From contig NZ_WPZY01000002.1 of NCBI RefSeq assembly GCF_013031405.1, forward strand, positions 248,001-312,000: a stretch of DNA of 64,000 nucleotides, read 5' to 3'. This document shows, one piece after another, positions 1-8,183 of the stretch. The stretch's first letter is position 1. Every line of letters starts with the position of its first letter. This DNA comes from Ruegeria sp. HKCCD8929 (GTDB taxonomy: Bacteria; Pseudomonadota; Alphaproteobacteria; Rhodobacterales; Rhodobacteraceae). A program made the position numbers and the translations under genes. Below the pieces are notes generated by a model. The model was not told the DNA's origin. It ran no database searches and was given only the letters and a program-made list of their open reading frames with translations.

Positions 1-877
1 CGACAGTTTGATTGGTGCAATCGACGCCCTGGAAGCGGGTGGCGCGCCTTTGCTGGTGAGCCATGCCGGTGAAGGTGCGGTCAGCAAGTCTCAGGAAGAG
101 TGTTTTGAGGTCTTGAAGACGGCATATCCGGACGCAGCATTCGATCGACTGCGTATTTGGATGACGTTCGGGGACGGGCTAATTGACGGTGTCGAGTCCG
201 AAAGCACCACGCGCGGGCGATCGTTCTTATTCTTCTCTCTGGGCGTGGCGGCAGGCACCGGTCTTGGCAAGGAATTCGTCTTGCGCGTACCCGAGAACGG
301 CCTCATTGCCTTGAACGTCCCACTCGACCGGCTCCGGCTCGGTGCGTTGAGCACGCGTACGACCCATCCCTTCTACATGGCGCGGTGGAATGAACTCCTG
401 GAAGCACTGGGGATCGATGGCCAGCTGGTCAATCCCTATTGGGACAAGACAAAGGGCGAGATGGTGACCGCATGTGCAAATCCCGGTGTCCTGAACGACG
501 CCGTGGAGCACTCGCTCTCTTGTTCGTCACCTGCCAAAGGGCGGTGGAAAAAGGAGGCGCAAGGACATTGCGGGTACTGCCTTCCCTGCCTGATCCGGCG
601 CGCATCGCTGGCCGGGAACGATCCGACCACCTACCGTGTCCCGGATCTAACGGCTCATACGCTGGACACGCGTCAGGCGGAGGGACAACAGGTCCGCTCG
701 TTCCAATTGGCCATCAGTCGATTGGCGCGGCGTCCCGAACTGGCGCGAGTGCTAATCCACAAACCCGGATCGCTATCTGATAACCCCGACCGGATCAATG
801 CTTATGCGGACGTCTATCGCCGCGGGCTGGAAGAGGTGGGTGCAATCTTGGCGGGCGTGAAGACAGCCCCGTCATGA
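1..877 (+). CDS. qatC: QueC-like protein QatC of a Qat anti-phage system, 3' part of the gene
   Basis: The reading frame is open to the left edge, so only the C-terminal ~290 residues are visible; the first TTG in frame (base 8) is not a credible start. The protein resembles the 7-cyano-7-deazaguanine synthase QueC. A conserved E...RGRSFLF segment lies near visible residue 65, and a zinc-binding cysteine cluster SCSSP...HCGYCLPC lies at about 171-194. The next gene overlaps it by four bases (ATGA) and encodes a TatD-type nuclease. In the Qat defence system the order is qatA (ATPase), qatB, qatC (QueC-like), qatD (TatD-like), so qatA and qatB should lie just left of the window. That QatC modifies a nucleic acid or protein target is family-based inference. 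A housekeeping queC is less likely because of the TatD partner and the mobile-element setting. Confidence 0.82.
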   Translation, partial: DSLIGAIDALEAGGAPLLVSHAGEGAVSKSQEECFEVLKTAYPDAAFDRLRIWMTFGDGLIDGVESESTTRGRSFLFFSLGVAAGTGLGKEFVLRVPENGLIALNVPLDRLRLGALSTRTTHPFYMARWNELLEALGIDGQLVNPYWDKTKGEMVTACANPGVLNDAVEHSLSCSSPAKGRWKKEAQGHCGYCLPCLIRRASLAGNDPTTYRVPDLTAHTLDTRQAEGQQVRSFQLAISRLARRPELARVLIHKPGSLSDNPDRINAYADVYRRGLEEVGAILAGVKTAPS

Positions 878-1629
878 CCACAGCCAGGACAGGACGATTG
901 GTCGATTTCCACTGTCATCTCGACCTCTATCCGGATCATGCTGGGGCCATCGCACGACGTGAGCGAGACCGCGTGTTCACGCTGACGATGACGACGACGC
1001 CGAAGGCTTTTCCGCGCAACAAGGAGTTGACGGATCGCACAACCTATGTGCGGGCCGCGTTGGGTCTACATCCGCAACTCGTGGCCGATCGCGCGCGCGA
1101 ACTCACGCTCTGGAAGGACTATCTGCCCTCGACCCGTTACATCGGCGAGGTCGGTCTCGACGCTGGGCGGCAGTATTATCGCTCGTTCGACGAGCAGAAG
1201 AGAGTGTTTGGCGACATCCTCGCCGCGTGCGCCGAGGCGCGCGACAAGATACTCTCCGTCCATAGCGTCCGCTGCGCGAAAGTCGTCCTCGATATGATCG
1301 ATGCTCGGTTGCCGGTCGGGACGGGTCGCGTGGTCTTGCACTGGTTCACCGGATCGGCGTCTGAGGCCCGGCGCGCCGCCGAGATGGGATGCTATTTCTC
1401 GATCAACGCCGCAATGCTTCGCAACGAACGCTCGGCGGCACTCGTCGCAACGCTCCCACGAGACCGAATTCTGACCGAGACCGATGGTCCGTTCACGGAT
1501 GGGGTGTCAGGCAATGATGGACCAGCCGATGTGCGTCCTGCGCGGGATGGACTGGCGAAGCTGCTCGGGACGGGTCGGGAAGAGATGGACGGCATTCTGA
1601 CCGGCAATTTGCGGGAAGTGCTCAGCTGA
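874..1629 (+). CDS. qatD: TatD-like metal-dependent DNase, QatD of the Qat system
   Basis: This is a 251-residue TatD-family hydrolase of normal length. All expected metal ligands are present: HCH at residues 13-15, Glu92 in GEVGLD, His130 in VHS, His156 in LHWFTG and Asp204 in TETDGPF, so the enzyme should be catalytically competent. The start codon overlaps the stop of the QueC-like gene, so the two are translationally coupled. Pairing of a QueC-like protein with TatD is the signature of Qat, a described anti-phage system. The phage-sensing mechanism is not evident from sequence. It is the last gene of the operon; the next genes are on the opposite strand. Confidence 0.82.
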   Translation: MTTARTGRLVDFHCHLDLYPDHAGAIARRERDRVFTLTMTTTPKAFPRNKELTDRTTYVRAALGLHPQLVADRARELTLWKDYLPSTRYIGEVGLDAGRQYYRSFDEQKRVFGDILAACAEARDKILSVHSVRCAKVVLDMIDARLPVGTGRVVLHWFTGSASEARRAAEMGCYFSINAAMLRNERSAALVATLPRDRILTETDGPFTDGVSGNDGPADVRPARDGLAKLLGTGREEMDGILTGNLREVLS

Positions 1630-1644
1630 CCTCCTGGCGGGCGG

Positions 1645-2244
1645 TTAGGGACGCACGATCAATCCGATGGCGTGGCGTCGCAGGACATCGGGGATCTCGG
1701 CGTGGTCCGCAAGCCGTTCGGCGGGACCGGCGGTGAGGTTCACTGTCGCGCGATCGAAGATCTCTTAGACGTCCTCGCCGGTGAGGCGCGAGGCGAAGAG
1801 GATGCCATCGACGGCGCCATGATGAGTGTGGATATCCCGACAGAGCGCCCGGCCTGCGGCATTGTTGCGGGCGTTCACGGCGTCCGTCGGAGCACCGAGG
1901 CGGCTGCACCCGTACCGGCGGAGATCGAGCAAAGAGAGCATCTTCCTCGATCCGGAAGAGATGCGGGAATAGGACCGTGTCGTCACCTCCTTCAGGAGAA
2001 TCTCGCGCGTTTTGGCGCGGGTGAACCGGTCCCGGACGACGACTTCGATGAAGGCCGTCGCGAAATCGGGCGTCGCATACAGCACGGTGAAACCCGATGT
2101 CCGGTCGCAAAAACGGGAATCGCCCGGCCCGGTTCCGAGCGGTGTGCTCGCATGTCGTGTTGGGAAGATCCGATAGCTGGACGGGAGCGCGATCTTGCGC
2201 ACGAGGGCCTCAACCCGATCATCGAGAAAAGCTCTCGTCTTCAC
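1645..2244 (-). pseudogene. RES-domain toxin (NAD+ phosphorylase type) interrupted by an in-frame stop
   Basis: The first 159 codons (2244 to 1765) form most of a RES domain. The three residues expected in its active site are visible: Arg25 in SSYRIF, Glu67 in AFIEVV and Ser152 in FASRLTG. A TAA at 1765-1767 then stops the frame. The same frame continues without a break for 39 more codons (EIFDRA at the start, RHAIGLIVRP at the end) to a second TAA at 1645-1647, and that segment reads like the normal RES C-terminus. The simplest reading is one nonsense change, for example a tyrosine codon to TAA. The start overlaps the antitoxin stop (ATGA). RES toxins of the MbcT/ParT group degrade or consume NAD+. 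Whether the 159-residue product is still toxic is unknown. Confidence 0.75.
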
Positions 2245-2567
2245 GTGATAGCGGTGCCGTACGAGGCAGCCGCACCGATCACGTCATCGATCTGGCCGTC
2301 TTTCAGCAAGTCTATCGGGCGGGCGATCCGCCCGCCGAATGTCGTCTCGGTCGATAGATACTCCCAAGCGATCTCGGCGTCTCCGATCGCCTCGACGACA
2401 TCGTTCAGACCGTCGAGCACGCGACCTTCGCCGAGAATCTGCTCCGCCGGAATCGTCAGGCCCCGCTTCGTCCCGCGCCAGGCGAGGAGGATGCCCTTGT
2501 CGACCCAATCGTAGACGGTCGTTCGTGATAGCTTCAACCGCGCCGCTGCTTCTGACACACTGATCAC
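2241..2567 (-). CDS. Xre/MbcA/ParS-type antitoxin of the RES module
   Basis: The protein has 108 residues. An N-terminal helix-turn-helix (residues 1-45, SVSEAAARLKLSRTTVYDW) is followed by a domain typical of MbcA/ParS/Xre antitoxins. It starts at a GTG directly after the stop of the 85-residue gene upstream (TAAGTG), and its stop overlaps the toxin start, so all three genes form one coupled operon. The expected role is to neutralise the RES toxin by covering its active site and to repress the operon. Since the partner toxin has a premature stop, this gene may persist as a solitary antitoxin or regulator. Confidence 0.8.
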   Translation of the reverse strand: MISVSEAAARLKLSRTTVYDWVDKGILLAWRGTKRGLTIPAEQILGEGRVLDGLNDVVEAIGDAEIAWEYLSTETTFGGRIARPIDLLKDGQIDDVIGAAASYGTAIT

Positions 2568-2825
2568 TTACTCTCGCGGCGGTCTGGCGACGAGGAACGG
2601 CTTCAAAGCATCGGGGACGTCTTCGGCGCTCCCTGGAGCATCATGCTGGCTGGCGGCCGTTTCCAATGCGATCTTGACGGCGAGCGCGGCGCGGTTCGGA
2701 TGATGTTCGAGGAATCGCGCGGCCGCCCGAGAGAGACCGCTGAGCCCCTTGACCTGGAAGGCCGACGCTTTCCGTCGCGATGCTGTTTCCGCCATGTTGT
2801 CACCCATAGAGTTGCTGAACATCAT
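2568..2825 (-). CDS. hypothetical 85-aa protein leading the toxin-antitoxin operon
   Basis: No family is recognised. The product is small, alanine- and arginine-rich, and probably helical in its middle third (GLSRAAARFLEHHP). Its TAA abuts the GTG of the antitoxin, so it is the first gene of a three-gene operon with the antitoxin and RES toxin. An alternative start lies seven codons further in (MGDN), and another at MAET. It could be a third component of the module or an unrelated small protein whose promoter drives it. Confidence 0.5.
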   Translation of the reverse strand: MMFSNSMGDNMAETASRRKASAFQVKGLSGLSRAAARFLEHHPNRAALAVKIALETAASQHDAPGSAEDVPDALKPFLVARPPRE

Positions 2826-2873
2826 ATAAGCTAGTTTGTCTAGTATGTCGGGTGCGCTTAGGGAGGCTCGTCT

Positions 2874-4277
2874 TCATGTCCTGGGCGTCGCCGCATCAGG
2901 TTCGCGCATGGGACCGGCGCCCTTCGCGCCCGGCGGGACGGCTCGGTTCGGACCCTTCCGATGCCGATAGGGCCGGTAGTTCCCAAGCTTCGTGCGAGCG
3001 TGATACCGATCATCATCGAGCCCCGTGATTTCAGTGCCGACGGAGTCGCTCGAGCTCGGATCCACTGACCGCGGTTCGGTGACATCTGCGGATGGCATAT
3101 CGGGGCGAGACAGAAGCGATGCCCGCTGATGTGAGACGGTATCCGCCGCCGTCCGGACGGGATCGTCTTCGGTGTGAACGTAGCGCATGAACATCGTGAC
3201 GGTCTTGTGCGCGGTCAGCACCATGCCGACCTTCACGGGAACGCCCGAATTGGCGATATCGGTCGCTGCACGGTGCCGTATGCCATGCGTTCCCACGTGG
3301 GGCACTCCGGCGCGTTTGAGGATGCGTTTCCAGCCCGAGGAGTAAGTGTGCTCGCTCATCGGCATCATAGGATCGAAAATGGCGGGACATACGAACGGCG
3401 AGTTTTCGAGGCGGGGGGCGGTCGTCAACAAGCGGAGCGCCTCATCGCTCAAGGGCTTCGAGATATCACCGGTCTTGCTGTCGGGCCAGGTCACGCGGCG
3501 ATTGGGAAGATCGATCCATGCCCATTTGAGAGACGTAATTTCCGACATCCGCGCGGCGAACTCGAATTGGAGCCGGATGCCCAGCAATAGGAAGGGATGC
3601 TCCAGCCCCCCGCTTTCGGCCGCGTCGAGATAGGAATAGAGCCGAATCATCTCGTCGTCGGTGATGTAACGTGTCTTACCTTTTTCGGGATATTTTCGAA
3701 CGTGTCGGCAGGGATTGGAGCCATCCGGACGTTCGCCCCAAAGTTCGGCGAGGTTCAGCATCTTGCGCAAGGCCGCCAGCATGCGGTTGGCGGAAACGGG
3801 CGTGGCCTTCATCCCGGCCATGAGTTTCAGAACGTCGGCACGTTCGAGCTCTGGCACCTTGATCGAACCGATCTTTGGTTTGAGGTGGCAATTGATAATG
3901 CTCTGATTGCGCTTGATAGAGCTCGGTTTGTTGTGGTCGGCGCAGTGGTCCGCGATGAAGCGGTCGCAAAGTTCCGCGATCGTCATCGCACCGCGCAGTT
4001 CCTTCTTGGCGGCACTCGGGTCATCGCCTCGTCGAATGTCTGCGAGCCAGTCTTTCGCGATGTCGCGGGCTTGTTCGACGGTGAGTTCACCGAACCGACC
4101 GAGCGATGGCTTCCGGCGAACGCCGGCATTAGTGCGGTAAGCGAGCATGAAGACCTTGCGGCCGGAGGGGAGAACCTTGAGGAGGAAACCCGGCGTGATG
4201 GTATCGCGGATCTCGTATTCCTTGGCTCCTGGCTCAGATTGATCGACGAGCGTCTTAGTGAGTTTTGCTGTGGCCAT
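2874..4277 (-). CDS. P4-type tyrosine integrase of element A
   Basis: The protein has an N-terminal DUF4102/Arm-DNA-binding domain, a central SAM-like core-binding domain and a C-terminal phage integrase domain. Counted from an ATG five codons upstream (4292), the catalytic set is Arg248 (AARMSE), Lys273, His336-x-x-Arg339 (HGIRHR), His362 and Tyr371 (MRYVH). I chose the ATG at 4277 because AAGGAA lies eight bases before it and the next residues (MATAKLTKT) start the Arm domain as in relatives. About 100 residues follow the tyrosine, a low-complexity basic tail longer than usual for the family. The gene lies about 180 bp from a tRNA-Leu 3' fragment, the expected attachment site, so this enzyme most likely integrated element A. 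Confidence 0.93.
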   Translation of the reverse strand: MATAKLTKTLVDQSEPGAKEYEIRDTITPGFLLKVLPSGRKVFMLAYRTNAGVRRKPSLGRFGELTVEQARDIAKDWLADIRRGDDPSAAKKELRGAMTIAELCDRFIADHCADHNKPSSIKRNQSIINCHLKPKIGSIKVPELERADVLKLMAGMKATPVSANRMLAALRKMLNLAELWGERPDGSNPCRHVRKYPEKGKTRYITDDEMIRLYSYLDAAESGGLEHPFLLLGIRLQFEFAARMSEITSLKWAWIDLPNRRVTWPDSKTGDISKPLSDEALRLLTTAPRLENSPFVCPAIFDPMMPMSEHTYSSGWKRILKRAGVPHVGTHGIRHRAATDIANSGVPVKVGMVLTAHKTVTMFMRYVHTEDDPVRTAADTVSHQRASLLSRPDMPSADVTEPRSVDPSSSDSVGTEITGLDDDRYHARTKLGNYRPYRHRKGPNRAVPPGAKGAGPMREPDAATPRT

Positions 4278-4451
4278 GGTCGTTTCCTTCATCTGGTTTT
4301 CCGGGAGCCAAACAGGTGCTCCCAGCCATCCAGCCCCGTCGTGCGGTGGGAAAGAAACGGTGGATCAGAAGCTTCGAAAAGCCTATAGGTTCCAGACCGT
4401 TGTCGGGCAAAGACAGGTCGCCGGATACGGAAGGGATAAACCATCTGGACC

Positions 4452-4507
4452 GACTTAAAATCCGAAGGCCCTAGGCCGTGTGGGTTCGAGTCCCACCGCC
4501 CGCACCA
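4452..4507 (+). other. attachment site: 3' fragment of tRNA-Leu(UAA)
   Basis: The segment runs from the anticodon loop (TAA at 4456-4458) through the variable arm and T-arm (GGGTTCGAGTCCC) to the acceptor end CGCCCGCACCA. No matching 5' half (GCGGGCG...) occurs in the preceding bases, so it is not a complete tRNA gene. This is the usual remnant left when a tyrosine integrase recombines at a tRNA 3' end, and it marks the right border of element A. The intact tRNA-Leu should lie left of the window. The start of the duplication is estimated from where the anticodon stem stops pairing. Confidence 0.82.
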
Positions 4508-6023
4508 TTTCACATTTTGATGAGAAATCCGCGAAAAACTCAAATATTACAGATGCTTGCGGAGTTCGAAATCCTGTTTTTCGGTCATATGCCAATGGCG
4601 CTTTGAAAGCCGCTTTGAGGATAGTTTTCCGGGTATTGAGAGGGCTTTTCTCGTAGAGATTCCAAGGGTTTGACAAAAAGCCTTTCAAAAGTTCGAAAAT
4701 CTCACCCTTGGTGGCTTTGGGTTCTTGGTTCTGGGCCAGTTTGTCGTTCAGTCTCAGCTTGTCTTCTTCAAGTTTTGCGATCTTACCCTCAAACGCAGCC
4801 AAAACCTTTGGATTTGAGGTTTCAACCAAACGCTCGATCAACGTATCTTGCTGTTTCTCAAGCTCAGTAATCTGCCGCTTTAGCGACGACTTGGCGTTCA
4901 CCGCCTGATCAATACGCTGCTGCCAAGCGTTCTTGAGCATGGCCATTGCCAGATCGAGTAGATTCCGGCTGGGGGCCATGCCGCGCATGATCTCTTCAAA
5001 GCCAGCGTCGATCTTTTCGCCACGGATGCTTTTGCGGTATTCGGTACAGTCCCGCGTCTGGCACCAGAAATATGGATAGCGTTTGCCAGTGGCACTCTTT
5101 GACCAGCACGCCGTCATCGGACGGTCACAGCAACCGCACACAACAGCCCCGCGCAGGGGGAAGTCTTCGTTGATGTCCTTGCGTTTGGGAGCAACAGCGG
5201 TTTCGTTCTTTCGTGCCTGTACCTTCTCAAAGACTTCCAGCGATACCAGCGCTTCATGGTATCCCTTGCGGCGCGTTATGCCCCATGGCTCGTGCTCGAC
5301 GTACCCGGCATAGATCACACGGTTCAGGATATCGCTGACCTTTTGCTGGCGAATTTTGCCTCCTGGCAGGTCCTTCGGAAAATCGGCCTGGCTTTCAAAG
5401 AAACGCCGAAGTTCTGCCTGTGAGGAAAAGCGGCCATTGGCATATCCCTCAAGCCCTTCGGCAATGATGGAAGCGACAGGTTCATCGCGTGTGAGCAGTT
5501 TCCCGTGAGAACCGGTCTTTTTGTATGTGTATCCAATTGGTGCGGCGAAGACGGCATATCCGTTCATCATCCGCCCCTTCATACGATTTGACGTTTGTTC
5601 CGCGTTCTTCTCTCGCTGATGTTGCGCCACCGAAGCCAGCATGTGCTCAACGAGTCGCGAGTCACTGTCCTCACCAAATTCGATAGATGGGCTTTCGAGG
5701 ATACCACCTGCATCACTTAAAGTTTCACGCAGCGCGATGTGTGCCTGCACATTGCGGGCAAATCGGCTGATGTCGTCGATTATGACGGCAACAGAGTCTT
5801 TGGGATGTAACCGCAAGAAGGCGAGCATCCGATCCATTGCCGGACGGCGCTCGAATTTGCCCGACATGTCATCCTTGAACACCTCAACCACATCGTAGTC
5901 TTTATAAGTGGCGTATTCTCGACAGCGATTTTCCTGGGAGGAGAGGCCATCGCCTTCGCGGACCTGTTTCGCTCCTGAAACTCGACAGTAAATGACGGCT
6001 TTGGTGATTGGTTTCTGACTCAT
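4455..6023 (-). CDS. large serine recombinase of element B
   Basis: A 522-residue serine recombinase. The resolvase catalytic domain is N-terminal (YCRVSGAKQ, nucleophile Ser16; SRFARN for the active-site arginines). A recombinase domain follows (about 160-270), then a zinc ribbon (CGCCDRPM...FWCQTRDC, about 295-335) and a coiled coil (about 350-440). This domain order is that of integrases for conjugative or mobilizable elements. The last 16 codons lie inside the tRNA-Leu fragment read backwards, so the C-terminal tail VGLEPTRPRAFGF is specified by tRNA sequence. This places the element end at the tRNA and shows that integration sets the stop codon. The start overlaps the stop of the upstream 99-residue gene (ATGA). 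Confidence 0.93.
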   Translation of the reverse strand: MSQKPITKAVIYCRVSGAKQVREGDGLSSQENRCREYATYKDYDVVEVFKDDMSGKFERRPAMDRMLAFLRLHPKDSVAVIIDDISRFARNVQAHIALRETLSDAGGILESPSIEFGEDSDSRLVEHMLASVAQHQREKNAEQTSNRMKGRMMNGYAVFAAPIGYTYKKTGSHGKLLTRDEPVASIIAEGLEGYANGRFSSQAELRRFFESQADFPKDLPGGKIRQQKVSDILNRVIYAGYVEHEPWGITRRKGYHEALVSLEVFEKVQARKNETAVAPKRKDINEDFPLRGAVVCGCCDRPMTACWSKSATGKRYPYFWCQTRDCTEYRKSIRGEKIDAGFEEIMRGMAPSRNLLDLAMAMLKNAWQQRIDQAVNAKSSLKRQITELEKQQDTLIERLVETSNPKVLAAFEGKIAKLEEDKLRLNDKLAQNQEPKATKGEIFELLKGFLSNPWNLYEKSPLNTRKTILKAAFKAPLAYDRKTGFRTPQASVIFEFFADFSSKCEMVRAVGLEPTRPRAFGF

Positions 6024-6319
6024 GATGCCTCCCTTTCTCCGCCTTGGTCAGCGGTATTATTGATGTGTGATTGGTCTGAGTATAACACAGCCGCCTCAAG
6101 CAAGGCTTTGAGGTCCAGCTCTTCTCCACAAGAGATTTGGGTTGGATTGAGTTCGAACCCCAAATCCACGAATGACAAGACGAGCGACCACAGCGTTTCG
6201 ATCAATTCGCGCTTTTCTTCCAGCGAGACACCCGGATCATCAAAATACGGCAACCAATCCTGCCAGTTGAAGCGCAGGCTTGGTGTCTTTGGTGGATGGT
6301 GCGGTGCGGGTTCGTTCAT
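6020..6319 (-). CDS. small acidic protein preceding the serine recombinase
   Basis: The chosen start is the ATG at 6319 (MNEPAPHH), giving 99 residues; the 26 codons in frame upstream are cysteine- and arginine-rich and look non-coding. The core (FNWQDWLPYFDDPGVSLEEKRELIETLW) looks helical and conserved. The stop overlaps the recombinase start, so the two are translationally coupled. I do not recognise a named family. A role as a recombination directionality or accessory factor would fit the position, but that is inference only. Confidence 0.72.
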   Translation of the reverse strand: MNEPAPHHPPKTPSLRFNWQDWLPYFDDPGVSLEEKRELIETLWSLVLSFVDLGFELNPTQISCGEELDLKALLEAAVLYSDQSHINNTADQGGEREAS

Positions 6320-6429
6320 CTCTGCTCTCTTTCTTACTCCTATGTTCCGATCATGCGCGGACCTCGCGCACGAACAAAAGGGGAACATATTAGGCATATT
6401 TTCCCAATTGTGGCAACAACTTATTGGGT

Positions 6430-7032
6430 TTACATCTGTGGCCCTGTGCGCTGGCGCTGCCGGTCAGACCGCTGTGAGGCACGTTCAGCCTCGCGAACAG
6501 GCCTGTGGTACTGTTCTTCGAGCTTCTTGCCCGAAATGTAGAAATCACGGCCCTCGGCCTTTTCAAAGGCTTCCTTCATCATGGATTTCGCACCGGACTC
6601 AGTCACACCATGTTGGCGTGCCATTTCCACAGCCGAGATGTCATACGCGCGATAGAAGGGCATGGTTGGCCCGTCCTGAATCAGCGTCTCAACCATGCGC
6701 GCGTGATGCAGGGCTTGATCATCACCAGTGTCACGCAAGATCGCTTCACGTTCCATCAACCCTTTACGCGTCTGGTTCATGCTTTCACCGTGACGCGCGC
6801 TGTAGATATCCCGCAGGATTGTCTCTCCGCGCATTGGATCAAGCGATTCATTGCAAGCGAAGGCATGCGCATAGGCGGTCAGCTTTTCCCGAAACGATCC
6901 TGATTTTCGGATTTCGCGATGGATAATTGCGGTGATATTCCAGGCCTCGTCAAACTGGCTATCGGTTAAGCGGTTGCCGGTATAGCTTTGACGAGCTTCC
7001 TGACGTTTCGGGTCTACATATCCTGTGCTCAT
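6430..7032 (-). CDS. hypothetical protein of the mobilizable element
   Basis: A 200-residue hydrophilic protein that I cannot assign to a family. The N-terminal half contains AWNITAIIHREIRKSG and a region of alternating helices; residues 130-160 (YDISAVEMARQHGVTESGAKSMMKEAFE) could form a helix-turn-helix. The C-terminus is basic and glutamine-rich. A purine-rich ribosome site (GGAAAGAAA) precedes the ATG. It lies between the recombinase pair and the mobilization genes on the same strand. Confidence 0.68.
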   Translation of the reverse strand: MSTGYVDPKRQEARQSYTGNRLTDSQFDEAWNITAIIHREIRKSGSFREKLTAYAHAFACNESLDPMRGETILRDIYSARHGESMNQTRKGLMEREAILRDTGDDQALHHARMVETLIQDGPTMPFYRAYDISAVEMARQHGVTESGAKSMMKEAFEKAEGRDFYISGKKLEEQYHRPVREAERASQRSDRQRQRTGPQM

Positions 7033-7121
7033 GAGGGATTTCTTTCCTGTTTTGGTTTTAGGTCACAATATCTGCCTTAATTGGTCATTTTGGCGCTTCC
7101 AGATGGTCATTGGATGGCAGG

Positions 7122-7601
7122 TCATCTCTCGGGGCCTGACACGCGTCTGTCTTGGCCATCTCGCCGATCAACAGCGCGGGCAAAGTCGTCATGGGCATGA
7201 TCCTTCAGCCGACCGCGCGTTCGGATGTCTTCGCCAAGCGATTCATATCCGGCGATTTCCGCTTCTCGGATCCTGTAGAGGCGTTGCGCGTGTTCATGGC
7301 GCGCCATCTTGTGGGCCTGCTGTTGATTACGGTCTTTGTTGAAGCGATCCGTGCCGAAGGGCGTCGGGTAGTCATAGGTTTTTGCGCCAGCTTTGCGCTG
7401 AAGTTCTTGATACGCTTTGCTGACACGCTGAGCGTATTCATCCTTGTAACTTTGTTTTTCATCATCGATCTGTTTCTGCGCACTGGTCAGGTTTGACCGA
7501 AATCGTTTCCAGTCCGCGTCTGTTTGTAGCAGCCGGATGGTTTGCTCTTTCACGGCTTCCAGATGCATCTGCTGCATCGCATGATCGGCGTCATAGCTCA
7601 T
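7122..7601 (-). CDS. hypothetical helical protein of the mobilizable element
   Basis: I chose the ATG at 7601 (MSYDADHAM) because AAAGGAGCTGTCAC stands immediately before it; 18 in-frame codons upstream are ignored. The 159-residue product is hydrophilic and rich in Q, K, R and D, and is probably a long helical rod (residues 35-75, YKDEYAQRVSKAYQELQRK). No catalytic motif or family is recognised. It starts about 60 bp from a small divergent gene on the plus strand. Confidence 0.68.
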   Translation of the reverse strand: MSYDADHAMQQMHLEAVKEQTIRLLQTDADWKRFRSNLTSAQKQIDDEKQSYKDEYAQRVSKAYQELQRKAGAKTYDYPTPFGTDRFNKDRNQQQAHKMARHEHAQRLYRIREAEIAGYESLGEDIRTRGRLKDHAHDDFARAVDRRDGQDRRVSGPER

Positions 7602-7662
7602 GTGACAGCTCCTTTGCGTTGGAAATTTGCGTTTCAAAACAGTGGTCTGATACAATCTTCGG

Positions 7663-7932
7663 ATGATTGTTTTTGAAGATATTCAGGATGTTGAGGAATG
7701 GCTGGAACCATTGGAATACGTAGCTTTCTGGGACGCGATTGAGCCATACCGGATTTTGGCGGCGGGTGACCGCGATCATTGCGACGGGTTGATTGTCAAA
7801 GGCACCGTCAAACAGGACTTGATCCTTGAGTGCCTCAAGGGGCTGGCGAGGATTGAGCTGACCAAGCGGCTTGGCCTCGTTGATCGCATTCCCGAACCAG
7901 TTGATGCGCAGTACATCCAATCGGTGCACTAG
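7663..7932 (+). CDS. hypothetical 89-aa acidic protein
   Basis: A lone plus-strand gene inside a run of minus-strand genes. The composition is natural for a globular acidic protein (MIVFEDIQDVEEWLEPLEYV...). There is no strong ribosome site before the ATG. A 124-codon frame overlaps on the other strand, but its sequence looks less protein-like. It ends five bases before the stop of the convergent 81-residue gene. No family recognised. Confidence 0.55.
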   Translation: MIVFEDIQDVEEWLEPLEYVAFWDAIEPYRILAAGDRDHCDGLIVKGTVKQDLILECLKGLARIELTKRLGLVDRIPEPVDAQYIQSVH

Positions 7933-7937
7933 AGTCG

Positions 7938-8183
7938 TCATTGAACTGCTCCAGCGCTGATCCATTTGACCCAGCCACAGCGCCCTGAACGGGCAGGCAG
8001 CGTGACGGAGCTGCGGAAATTGATGAAAGTGCAGCTCGTGTAGTAGCGATCTGCAAACGGGTCGCTGGTGCCGTTGTCATGATAGGAATAGCTCCAGATC
8101 ACATAAGGTGAGCCCGCGCCATTCCAGACCATCAGAATGATGGCGAGCAGACCGACCCAGATGAAAAAGCGAATGATCTTCAT
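7938..8183 (-). CDS. small membrane-anchored or secreted protein, last gene of the ATPase operon
   Basis: An 81-residue protein with one N-terminal hydrophobic segment (IIRFFIWVGLLAIILMVW, residues 3-20) followed by an aromatic, serine-rich exterior part with two cysteines. The start overlaps the stop of the VirD4-like ATPase (ATGA), so it is coupled to it. Topology suggests a periplasmic domain anchored by one helix. I do not recognise it; lipoprotein processing is unlikely because there is no lipobox. Confidence 0.65.
   Translation of the reverse strand: MKIIRFFIWVGLLAIILMVWNGAGSPYVIWSYSYHDNGTSDPFADRYYTSCTFINFRSSVTLPARSGRCGWVKWISAGAVQ

Noticed and set aside
1672..2514. 280-codon plus-strand frame opposite the RES operon
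   Set aside because: It is the antisense shadow of the RES toxin and antitoxin; those match known families, while this frame matches none and has chance-like composition.
4381..4507. Complete tRNA-Leu at the element junction
   Set aside because: The 3' half is present, but no 5' acceptor (GCGGGCG) or D-arm precedes it; the anticodon stem also fails to pair, so only a fragment remains.
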